Shown here one piece after another: positions 25,585 through 32,850 of a DNA stretch of 37,017 nt (position 1 is its first letter; the number at the start of each line of letters is the position of its first letter). Origin of the DNA: Anaerolineae bacterium. GTDB taxonomy: Bacteria; Chloroflexota; Anaerolineae; B4-G1. The DNA lies in assembly GCA_016783285.1 (NCBI GenBank), contig JADHWW010000008.1, forward strand, positions 1 to 37,017, read 5' to 3'. Both the position numbers and the translations under genes were made by a program. The notes under the pieces are model-generated. The model had not been told where the DNA came from and did not search any database. It worked only from the letters and a program-made list of their open reading frames with translations.

Positions 25585-26847
25585 CTACCGCTCCTGGACC
25601 AGAATCGTCTCGATGCCATCGGGCGGCGGCTGATCAGGCCCCGGTTGGGTCGGCGTGAGGCTCTCGACAACGTCCATCCCCTCGACAACACGACCGATGA
25701 TGGTGTACCGCCCATCGAAGTCCGGCTGAGATGCGTAGGTGATAAAGAACTGGCTACTGTTGCGACCTGGCGAAGGGGTAAACAGCGCCAACATACCGGC
25801 CTGGTCGAAGGTCAAATCGAGGCTGATCTCGTCGCCGCAGTAGTAGCCTGGATAGGGGAAACCCACACCGATGTTGGTGGGGTCGCCGCTCTGAGCCACG
25901 AAGCCCGGCTCAACGAAGAAGAACGTCTGATCGTCATACCATCCATCCTGCGCCAGGAAAACGAAACTGTTGACGTTGGTGGGAGCCTGATCGGCGAAGA
26001 GTTCGACGACAATGTCCCCTTTGTCCGTGCGGATGGTGGCAACGTATTCCTTTTCAAGATCAATCACCTGCGGCGGAACCTCGGTGTATTGATCAGGTGG
26101 GTATACCAACATACGAACGAAGGCGTCAATGACAAAGGGGTGAAGCCCCATTTGCGGGTAAAAGACGCTGTTGACTACGTAGGTCGGAGTGGCCAGCGGG
26201 CCATACTGGCTGTAGTTTTCGTAGTCGGCCATGATCTTTTCCCGATAGACATGGTCATTCAGTTCCTGGGCGAAGCGGTCGGTATCGAGCCCCAACTCTG
26301 TGGCGTACTCGACCAGACGGTTTTTCATCTCGTCTTCTGAAAGGGGAAACCATTCCTGCTGGCGCTCGAAAAGCAAGTCGTGCATCTCCCAGAACTTCTC
26401 CTGGGCACCAGCGGCCTCGGCCGCTTCGGCGGTGATAACCGCCTTGTCGTGGATGCTGATCAGCGGTAGATGGCGATAGGCAACGCGGATGTTGTCACCG
26501 TGTGTATCTTCCAGATACACTCGCAGCGTGGCCAACGCTGCACAGCCCGGTCACTGGAAATCAGCGTACTCAATAAAGGTAATAGGAGCGTCGGCAGGCC
26601 CATGAACGTGGTCCTCCTCCGTCACCGGCGGAATGCGAGGCTCAGCCGCAAAGTCGAACGGTTCCTCCACGCAGACAGCCGGGCCGGATGGCGTCACGCT
26701 CACGACCTGTGTCGCACTGGCTTGCTGCTGAACAGGCGTGGGCGACGACGGCAGCGTTGGCGACACCGTTGGACTCGCCGATTCTCCACCACAGCCGGCA
26801 GCCAGCCCGAGTAGCAGAGCAGTCAATAACAACACGAGTTTGCGCAT
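25585..26847 (-). CDS. Selenoprotein candidate: lipoprotein with Sec-type DsbA-like domain fused to cyclophilin-like domain
   Basis: Read through one in-frame TGA (26551-26553) this is a 420-residue protein. Signal peptide with lipobox LAAGC gives Cys19, then a Ser/Thr/Pro tether. Residues 80-265 are DsbA-like: HVHGPADAPITFIEYADFQ, then UGA at residue 99, then PGC, so the active site would be Sec-Pro-Gly-Cys where relatives have CPxC; the cis-Pro loop is ATPTYVV. From about 275 a cyclophilin domain follows (IRTDKGDIVVELF, PGFVAQSGDPTNIG, SSQFFITY), but the usual FHRV with catalytic Arg reads FFFV. A 7-bp hairpin sits right after UGA (26523-26541). GAAGGAGG precedes the ATG. Alternative: Cys-to-stop mutation making a pseudogene; conservation after the stop and the hairpin argue against it. 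Confidence 0.82.
26502..26541 (-). promoter_or_regulatory. Candidate bacterial SECIS hairpin(s) after the in-frame UGA
   Basis: On the minus strand, 9 nt after UGA, GCAGCGT pairs perfectly with ACGCTGC around loop TGGCC (+ strand 26523-26541). The loop begins 17 nt after UGA and has G in its second position, within the spacing and loop rule known for bacterial SECIS elements. A second perfect hairpin, GTGTATC/GATACAC with a 5-nt loop (26502-26520), follows after 2 nt. Confidence 0.72.
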
Positions 26848-27045
26848 AGTATCCTCCTTCGTCTCACAGATGGACGGTATTTTACCACAAAGAGATAAAT
26901 TCGGCTACCGAGCACATTTGCGAGAAGTATGCAGCGCGCAACATGCAACGCACCCCGGAGGCTAAGAGCGCATACTGTGCCAGAGATTGTTTCCACTGCA
27001 GCAATTCACCGAACGAAATTGCGCTATCGGCCATTGATTGGCCAT

Positions 27046-27074
27046 TTGGCAAGTGGCGCTATTTGGGGTACAAT
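27046..27074 (+). promoter_or_regulatory. Sigma-70 promoter of the SRPBCC gene
   Basis: TTGGCA (27046-27051), 17 bp, TACAAT (27069-27074); start codon 36 bp downstream. The rest of the 26848-27045 gap between the divergent genes shows no gene. Confidence 0.8.
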
Positions 27075-27109
27075 ATCATGGTTGCCATCTGTGAAAGGGG
27101 GGGAACACG

Positions 27110-27583
27110 ATGGCTCAAAAACGTAAGCCACGGGCTGTGGTGGAAGATCGCATTGAGTTGGCCGCCTCACCCGAGGTACTGTGGACCTGTTTCGCTGATC
27201 TCAACAAATGGCCTCATTGGTTTCCTGCCCTGGTTGAGGCAGAATGGATCGCCGGTACCCCCTGGACTACAGGGGCGCAGTTTCGCCAGACCGTGACGTT
27301 TGGCTTTCCCCTCGGCAAAGTGACGGGAATCGCCACCATCACCGAGGTCAGCGCTTCGCCCTACGTAGCCTGGGAGGGGAAAGTAGCAGGGATGGAAGCG
27401 GTCCACGGTTTCCGCTTCGACGCCACCCCTGGTGGGACCGAGGTGCTCAGTCGCCATGAGTTCTATGGCTTGCCAGCACTGGTGACCCGTCTCCTTTTCC
27501 TCACCCGTCGCGTGCACAAGATTTATCAGGCAGCCCTGGAAGGGCTCAAGGCTTACGTCGAGGTAGGGACACAATACAACTGA
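27110..27583 (+). CDS. SRPBCC (START/polyketide cyclase-like) family protein
   Basis: A 157-residue helix-grip protein expected to bind a hydrophobic ligand in its cavity. The start VEDRIELAASPEVLWTCFADLNKWPHWFPAL is the classic first strand and helix with the W-x-x-W feature; the end has the long C-terminal helix VHKIYQAALEGLKAYVE. No signal peptide. Strong ribosome site AAAGGGGGG. Promoter at 27046-27074. Ligand unknown. The next gene is a lipoprotein isoaspartyl methyltransferase on the same strand, with an unusual inverted-repeat arrangement between them. Confidence 0.88.
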   Translation: MAQKRKPRAVVEDRIELAASPEVLWTCFADLNKWPHWFPALVEAEWIAGTPWTTGAQFRQTVTFGFPLGKVTGIATITEVSASPYVAWEGKVAGMEAVHGFRFDATPGGTEVLSRHEFYGLPALVTRLLFLTRRVHKIYQAALEGLKAYVEVGTQYN

Positions 27584-27646
27584 AGATGCCAGTGCAATAG
27601 ACGACGACGCATGTAGCAGGAGACACAGGCATCTTTGCTATTGCAC
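27584..27646 (+). other. Two interleaved inverted repeats (pseudoknot-like order) between SRPBCC gene and pcm
   Basis: AGATGCC (27584-27590) pairs with GGCATCT (27628-27634), while GTGCAATAG (27592-27600) pairs with CTATTGCAC (27638-27646). The order A-B-A'-B' allows either stem, or both as an H-type pseudoknot. It starts 1 nt after the SRPBCC stop and ends 48 nt before the pcm ATG. Confidence 0.6.
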
Positions 27647-27694
27647 CCGGGTGCGGAAGACATCAAAATACGGTGCGGTAGAAAGGAGTGAGCA

Positions 27695-28516
27695 ATGCGC
27701 GGGATCGAAGTGATGCTGAGCCTGGCACTCGCCCTGCTCACCGCGTGCGCGGCAGTGACAACCTCCACACCGATCACAACACCAGCGCCTACCCCTATCC
27801 CCACCTTCACCCCCCTGACGCCGGGCGAACAAGAAGCCTTCGCACAACAAAGGGAGCAAATGGTGATCGAGACGATTGAGAGACGCGGCATCACCGACGA
27901 GGACGTACTGCGTGCCATGCGCGCTGTCCCCCGTCATCTCTTCGTGCCCGAACGAGAGCGAGACTACGCCTACGGCGACTTCCCACTGCCCATCGGCTAC
28001 GGCCAAACCATCTCCCAGCCCTATATCGTTGCCCTGATGACCGAACTGCTCGAATTGAAGAAAGGGGACAAAGTGCTGGAGATCGGCACAGGCTCCGGCT
28101 ATCAAGCCGCTGTGCTGGCCGCAATCCCTGACGTCGAAGTCTACACCATCGAAATCATCCCCGAACTGGCCGAGAGCGCCCGCGAGCAGTTGGAGAGCCT
28201 GGGCTACGCCGACGCCCATTGCAGGCAAGCGGATGGCTACTACGGCTGGCCAGATCACGCTCCCTTTGACGCCATCATCGTCACCGCCGCCCCCGACCAC
28301 GTGCCACCTCCGCTGATAGACCAGATGGCAAACGGAGGACGGCTGATCGTTCCCATCGGGCCGCCGGGCGGCTACCAGACGCTGTGGAAGTTCGTAAAAG
28401 AGCCGGACGGGGAACTGCGAGCCCTCAATATGGGAGGCGTCGCCTTCGTCCCACTCACCGGACCGGGGGCGCAGGAGCACTACCACGAGGGGGGATACGA
28501 ATGGCCGACGCCATGA
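27695..28516 (+). CDS. pcm: Protein-L-isoaspartate O-methyltransferase with lipoprotein signal
   Basis: Methylates L-isoaspartyl residues in damaged proteins using S-adenosylmethionine. The catalytic domain is complete: MRAVPRHLFVP, YGDFPLPIGYGQTISQPYIVALMTELL, SAM motif VLEIGTGSGYQAAVLA and post-motifs YDAI-like FDAIIVTAAPDHVP. Unlike ordinary Pcm, it starts with a lipoprotein signal (MLSLALALLTAC, lipid site Cys18) and a Thr/Pro tether, so it should sit outside the cytoplasmic membrane, where SAM supply is unexplained. ATG at 27695 has AAGGAG 7 nt upstream. The 3' end overlaps the convergent downstream gene by 62 bp. Confidence 0.9.
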   Translation: MRGIEVMLSLALALLTACAAVTTSTPITTPAPTPIPTFTPLTPGEQEAFAQQREQMVIETIERRGITDEDVLRAMRAVPRHLFVPERERDYAYGDFPLPIGYGQTISQPYIVALMTELLELKKGDKVLEIGTGSGYQAAVLAAIPDVEVYTIEIIPELAESAREQLESLGYADAHCRQADGYYGWPDHAPFDAIIVTAAPDHVPPPLIDQMANGGRLIVPIGPPGGYQTLWKFVKEPDGELRALNMGGVAFVPLTGPGAQEHYHEGGYEWPTP

Positions 28517-30923
28517 CCCACGCCCCTGTGTAGCAGGCTGCCCCTACTGCCAGAACCGCAGAGAATCCCCAAGAGAGTGCCAGCAACGCAGCCAGAATCG
28601 AGGCTACGACCGAGGCCGCCCCATTGACTCCCCAGCCCCAGGCGATAAGGGCCGGGGCTCTTCGTTCCAGTAGCGCCAGCCCCTTCGGAAAAGGCATCCC
28701 CATCAGTAGACCCGGCGGGGCCAGCGCCACCACTGTGACGACCAGCCGGCTTCTCAGCGGCGCTGCCAACGTCGCCTCAAAGAGTACCGGCAACCCTAGC
28801 GCGTAGACCAAGACGAGCAACGGCAGCAGAATCAGCACCAGCCGTAGCGACACGCGACGCGAGAGCAGGCTCCCCAGCCCGGAAAACAGAAGCAGCGCGA
28901 AGAGCACCATCGCCATCGCATAGGCCGGGTGTCCGAGGAAAAGAATGAACCGCTGCAAGAGCGGAATCTCGACACACAGATACCCCAGCCCCAGCAGCGC
29001 GAAGTACCCCAGCGTCGCACCCAACGGCCCACCCCGCCCCACCCCGCCCTGCCTATCCTGAGCAGGGTCGAAGGGCCCGCGCAGCGCCAGCGGCAGCAGG
29101 ATCAACGTCCCGGCCGCGATCACCGCCAATGCCAGCAGCGCCAGCAGCACGAAATAACCCGCGCCGCCGAAGGGTTGCCAGGTGTGACCCGCCATAGCCA
29201 GCACGTCCGGGGCCTGTCGCCACTTGAAAAAGTGACCGAAGAAAGGCCGATCATCCTCGGGCGGCTCGACGTCGAAGGGGTAAGCCCGATACCAGGTGTC
29301 CCTGTCCTCCACGTCCAGCAGCCCGACGCAAGCGCGGTAATAGTCCGGCTCCTGCAGCACGTTGTAGCGGTTTACCTCGTCAGAGCGTATGCCGGGGAGG
29401 TATACGAGGTCGAAGGCACGTAATGCGGCAAAGGCGCGGACGCCCTCCAATTCATCCTCCGTAAACGCACCACGCCGGGCCAGGATAAGCATCTGCTGGT
29501 AACTGCGCAGCGCGACGATGCTGGCCTTCGGGTCACCCCCAGCCTGCTCGACCGCCTCCACCGCCAGCGCGAAGGCCCGGATCGCCTCGGAGGGAGGTAC
29601 CTGCAGCCAACGCGTCACCACCAGCAGGCCACCCTCGTCCAGCCGCGCCAGGTAATCGTTGAACGCCTGCACGGTATAGCGGTAGTCCTCGGCCAGACTG
29701 TACGCGCCAGAGGTGACGGTGCGCTGCGGCGTGGTCAACGAGATTACTACCACGTCATACCGCTCCTGCGCCCGCCGTGCGTAGGCCCGCCCCTCTTCCA
29801 ATATGACCGCCACGCGGGGGTCATCGTACAAACCACCAGCCCATTCCCCCTGCGCCCGCGTCGCCTCGACGATGAGCGGGTTCGCCTCCACCGCCGTGAC
29901 CGCCTGCGCTCCCTCCGCCAGCGCGACCAGCACGTCAAAACCTCCACGGGGCTCCAGCACCAGCGCGCGGGCGCCAGGCCGCAGCCGGTACGGAAGCGCG
30001 GTCAGCAGGCAGTCAGTAAAGCCCAGCGCCGTGAAGCCAGGGGCAACGTGACTGATGGGACTCAAGTCATCGCCGTCCACTGTGAGACCCAGTTGGGGTG
30101 GCGGCTGAACCGGGCAGCGGAACCCGCCTCCAGGCAGGCTGCGGATGCTCCTGGAACTCACGACGTCCACCCTCGAAAAACCGTTCCAGCGCCGAAAGAT
30201 CAACTCCGCATCGGGGTAGAGAAGAGCATAACTGAGGCTCTTGTATGGCGAAAGTCGGATTTCGAGGAAAGACAGTGGACACAGCGCAGCAAGGACGAGA
30301 GTGAGGACGAGAGCTGCTTGCATGACGCGTGAAACGTGAAACGTGAAACGTGAAACGCGATGCGTAGTGCTGGATACTGGACACTGGAAGACGATGGAGG
30401 CCAGGATTACCAGGGCGGCGGAGAGAAGGACGGTGCCCTCGCCTCCCACCAGCGACGGGGCGACGACGGCGAGAAGACAGCCTGCGGCAGAGCCGGCCAG
30501 GTTGGCCGCGTAGGTGCGGTTGGCCCTTTCGGGATGTGCGACCAGCAACAGGCCAACAGCGGTGCCGCTGCAAAAGAAAGGGGTCGCCAGCGCGACGTAG
30601 TGCAGCGCCAACACAACCCCTTGTCGCCAATCGTGCGCGATGCGGAAAGAGTCGAAAGGGACGTAGAGGGTAAGCGCATAGGAGCCAACAGCCGTGAAGG
30701 CAAATCCCCAACTCAGCCAGGTCAATGTGCGGACGTGATCGCGCTCCTTCAGGCGAGGAAAGAGGGTGAGAAATGTGCCACTGGCGCCAAAGCCAAGCAG
30801 CGCCAGGCTGACGATCACAAAGGCGAAGTGGTAGAACTGCGCGACAGAGAAGATGCGTATGAGATTGACCTCAAAGGTAAGCGTGGCCGCCGAAAGTAGG
30901 AAAAGTCCCGCATACGTTATCAT
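28455..30923 (-). CDS. Membrane-embedded spermidine synthase-like protein
   Basis: An 822-residue protein with about six N-terminal membrane helices (MITYAGLFLLSAATLTFEVNL-like start), a soluble methyltransferase-fold domain at about residues 230-570, and about seven more helices. The nucleotide-binding loop is LVLEPRGGFDVLVAL and the following acidic residue is VEANP. At the aminopropyltransferase catalytic position, where SpeE has a D-x-x-D-like STDP, this reads SLTTPQ, so true polyamine synthesis is doubtful. Two in-frame repeats add [12 protein letters not shown] (about 190) and PFDPAQDRQGG (about 620). Substrate unknown. It converges on pcm, overlapping by 62 bp. Confidence 0.82.
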   Translation of the reverse strand: MITYAGLFLLSAATLTFEVNLIRIFSVAQFYHFAFVIVSLALLGFGASGTFLTLFPRLKERDHVRTLTWLSWGFAFTAVGSYALTLYVPFDSFRIAHDWRQGVVLALHYVALATPFFCSGTAVGLLLVAHPERANRTYAANLAGSAAGCLLAVVAPSLVGGEGTVLLSAALVILASIVFQCPVSSTTHRVSRFTFHVSRVMQAALVLTLVLAALCPLSFLEIRLSPYKSLSYALLYPDAELIFRRWNGFSRVDVVSSRSIRSLPGGGFRCPVQPPPQLGLTVDGDDLSPISHVAPGFTALGFTDCLLTALPYRLRPGARALVLEPRGGFDVLVALAEGAQAVTAVEANPLIVEATRAQGEWAGGLYDDPRVAVILEEGRAYARRAQERYDVVVISLTTPQRTVTSGAYSLAEDYRYTVQAFNDYLARLDEGGLLVVTRWLQVPPSEAIRAFALAVEAVEQAGGDPKASIVALRSYQQMLILARRGAFTEDELEGVRAFAALRAFDLVYLPGIRSDEVNRYNVLQEPDYYRACVGLLDVEDRDTWYRAYPFDVEPPEDDRPFFGHFFKWRQAPDVLAMAGHTWQPFGGAGYFVLLALLALAVIAAGTLILLPLALRGPFDPAQDRQGGVGRGGPLGATLGYFALLGLGYLCVEIPLLQRFILFLGHPAYAMAMVLFALLLFSGLGSLLSRRVSLRLVLILLPLLVLVYALGLPVLFEATLAAPLRSRLVVTVVALAPPGLLMGMPFPKGLALLERRAPALIAWGWGVNGAASVVASILAALLALSWGFSAVLAVGAACYTGAWVMASAIRIPPRGSAPAPPVR
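29051..29074 (-). repeat. CCTTCGACCCTGCTCAGG repeat inside the SpeE-like gene
   Basis: Inverted relative to the copies at 506-547 and 9726-9749. It encodes DPAQDRQ in a loop between the soluble domain and the later membrane helices. Confidence 0.8.
30324..30366 (+). repeat. (GTGAAAC)4 heptad array inside the SpeE-like gene
   Basis: Four GTGAAAC units flanked by GCGT- and GCGATGCG-like sequences, then a TGGATACTGG/ACACTGG run to about 30391. Read on the minus strand it gives [12 protein letters not shown], a hydrophilic insert between membrane helices. Confidence 0.87.
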
Positions 30924-31000
30924 CCCCTTGCCCCCAGCCCTATTGTATCCGAGAGTGATAATCTGTGCCAGCAGAGGCAGTACAGCCTGCCGATGTGCGG

Positions 31001-32149
31001 TCAGGAGCGCGGCAACCCGATCACGGCCAACAGCAATGCAACCGGAATCAGCACCAGCGAGGCCACGAAGGGATACGCCGGGTCGCCAGCATATAGCCAG
31101 CCCGCCACGTAGGGGGCGACGACTTGAGCAATGGCGATAGTCGTCTCGATGGCCCCCAGCAATAGCCCGCGCTCGGCCTCACCTCCCAGCGTAGTCGCCC
31201 GAGCCTGTGCCAGCGACCGGCAGCCCTGATAAGCACCGCGTAGCAGGTAGGCGAACGCCAACACGGGAAAAACACCAGTCAGCAGCAGAAGTAGCACCGA
31301 ACCCCATACCAACGCCGGCCCAACCACCAGCCCCCGCGCCCCCCTGCTGGGGCCAGTCTCCCGACCGTGCCCACCGTCGCCCAGACGCCCCAGCAGCAGA
31401 GTCAACATCATCGCCCCCAACGCCTGGAACGAGCCCAGCGTTCCGACCCAGCCCACGTCCCAACCCCGCACGTCGGCCAGGAAGTTGGGAGCCAGCGGGA
31501 ACCCCAGGTACATCGCCACGAACATCAACCACACCAGCGCCGCGAAGCGCAGGAAGCGCCGGCTCAGTAGCGAACGGTAGCGCCGGCCCTGCCCCTCCCG
31601 CGCGGGCACGGGCTGCGGAGACACGAACAGCAAGACGAGTGCCGAGAGGGCAAAGAGAGCAGCGGCCACGAAGTAGACCGTGCGCATCGTCATCGCCCTG
31701 GCCAGCCAGCCACCCACCGCAGGTGAGATTATCCCGCCAGCGGCGTAGCCTGCGAAGACGGTCGTGAAAGTCCGTTCCAGGTTGCGCCCGCCCACTGCGT
31801 GGGCCAGGTAGGCGTTGACCACCGGGATGCAATAGGCGGAGAAGGAGTAGAGTAGCAGGCCAGGGATGAGCCACTGCCAGGTGCGGGCCAACCCGGTCAG
31901 GAGCACCCCCGCCAGCCCCAGCACCCATCCCCCCCACATCACCCACTTGCGCGGCAGCCGGTCAGCCAGCGCACCGGCCGGCAAGAAACTGACCGCGCTC
32001 ACGACCGACATGGCCGAGAGCAGCCCACCGATCTGAACAGGGTTAGCGCCCAGTTGTTCGATGTAGAGCGGCTGGATATGGAGGAACAGTCCCTCACCGA
32101 GGCCCCAAAGCAGGAGCGCCAGTGCCACCAGGCGGGTGTCGCGGTTCAT
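31001..32149 (-). CDS. Major facilitator superfamily transporter
   Basis: A 382-residue permease with about 12 membrane helices. The conserved MFS loop between helices 2 and 3 is GALADRLPRKWVMWGG, and the second-half equivalent is GRLGDGG. The central cytoplasmic loop (REGQGRRYRSLLSRRFLRFA) is basic. Substrate cannot be told. After GRLGDG a repeat copy adds HGRETGP in the loop. No ribosome site is visible before the ATG at 32149; the region upstream is itself a repeat (GTTGCTCGTTGCT and TGGATGCTGGATGC). It is divergent from the THEP1 gene. Confidence 0.9.
   Translation of the reverse strand: MNRDTRLVALALLLWGLGEGLFLHIQPLYIEQLGANPVQIGGLLSAMSVVSAVSFLPAGALADRLPRKWVMWGGWVLGLAGVLLTGLARTWQWLIPGLLLYSFSAYCIPVVNAYLAHAVGGRNLERTFTTVFAGYAAGGIISPAVGGWLARAMTMRTVYFVAAALFALSALVLLFVSPQPVPAREGQGRRYRSLLSRRFLRFAALVWLMFVAMYLGFPLAPNFLADVRGWDVGWVGTLGSFQALGAMMLTLLLGRLGDGGHGRETGPSRGARGLVVGPALVWGSVLLLLLTGVFPVLAFAYLLRGAYQGCRSLAQARATTLGGEAERGLLLGAIETTIAIAQVVAPYVAGWLYAGDPAYPFVASLVLIPVALLLAVIGLPRS
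31348..31374. repeat. Interrupted palindrome copy (GGCCAGTCTCCCGACCG) inside MFS gene
   Basis: Diverged member of the 14773/14929 family, here in frame within the MFS gene, encoding GHGRETGP in a predicted cytoplasmic loop. Confidence 0.7.
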
Positions 32150-32224
32150 ACTCGTTGCTCGTTGCTAGATACTGGATGCTGGATGCACGACGATCAGGAG
32201 GCCATTCTACACCCGCTTGCGAGT

Positions 32225-32253
32225 TTGGGCAACGGTATGGGTTGTGTTACAAT
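32225..32253 (+). promoter_or_regulatory. Sigma-70 promoter of the THEP1 gene, very short leader
   Basis: TTGGGC (32225-32230), 17 bp, TACAAT (32248-32253). The expected start near 32260 leaves about 10 nt, just enough for GGAGGAG before ATG at 32270. Confidence 0.7.
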
Positions 32254-32269
32254 GAGGCGGGAGGAGAAT

Positions 32270-32785
32270 ATGGGACGCACCCTCTTAGTAACTGGCAGAC
32301 CGGGCATTGGTAAAACGACGGTGATCAAGGCGGTGGCGGAACTGCTGGGCGAGTGGGCCGGCGGCTTCTATACCGAAGAGATTCGCGGCCCCGGCGGGCG
32401 CAAGGGCTTCCGCCTGGTGACGCTGGATGGGCAGGAGGCAGTGATGGCCCACGTGAACCTGCGCGGACGGGGGCGGCCCCGGGTAAGCCGCTACGGGGTG
32501 GACGTGAAGACCATCGAGCGGGTAGGTGTGACAGCCATCCGGCGGGCGATGCAAGAGGGGCAGATCGTGGTGGTGGATGAAATCGGCAAGATGGAACTCT
32601 TTTGCGGACCGTTCAAGGAGACCATGCTGCAGGCAGTGAGCGGGCCGTACACAGTGGTGGCGACGGTAATGGCAAAGCCCAATCTCTGGGTGGACGCTCT
32701 TAAGGCGACAATCAGCGTGACCCCCTGGGAAGTGACGGCGGAGAACCGGGATAGGCTGGCGGATCAGGTGGTGGGGTGGTTGTAG
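32270..32785 (+). CDS. Nucleoside-triphosphatase, THEP1 family
   Basis: Hydrolyses nucleoside triphosphates with broad base preference; cellular role unsettled. Walker A is TGRPGIGKTTVIKAV at the N-terminus, Walker B is VVVDEIGKMELF, and the family segments GGFYTEEIR, GRKGFRLVTLDG and VATVMAK are present. The ATG at 32270 with GGAGGAG directly upstream gives 171 residues, the usual THEP1 length; longer in-frame starts lie upstream of the promoter. The GNAT gene follows with its own promoter. Confidence 0.93.
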   Translation: MGRTLLVTGRPGIGKTTVIKAVAELLGEWAGGFYTEEIRGPGGRKGFRLVTLDGQEAVMAHVNLRGRGRPRVSRYGVDVKTIERVGVTAIRRAMQEGQIVVVDEIGKMELFCGPFKETMLQAVSGPYTVVATVMAKPNLWVDALKATISVTPWEVTAENRDRLADQVVGWL

Positions 32786-32808
32786 TGGTAAATGCCCACT
32801 GACCCTCT

Positions 32809-32837
32809 TTGACGGTTCGGGCAAACGGCGGTAGAAT
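32809..32837 (+). promoter_or_regulatory. Sigma-70 promoter of the GNAT gene
   Basis: TTGACG (32809-32814), 17 bp, TAGAAT (32832-32837). The ATG at 32851 is only 13 bp from the -10 element, so the mRNA would be nearly leaderless, or translation begins at a GTG further on (SEEITIRQ). Confidence 0.75.
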
Positions 32838-32850
32838 AGGACTCAGCCTA

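Noticed and set aside
26551..26553. Two separate genes divided by TGA (98-codon lipoprotein and 317-codon DsbA-cyclophilin)
   Set aside because: Both parts are in one frame, the second has no ribosome site or sensible start, and the TGA sits on the redox Cys codon; recoding is the better explanation.
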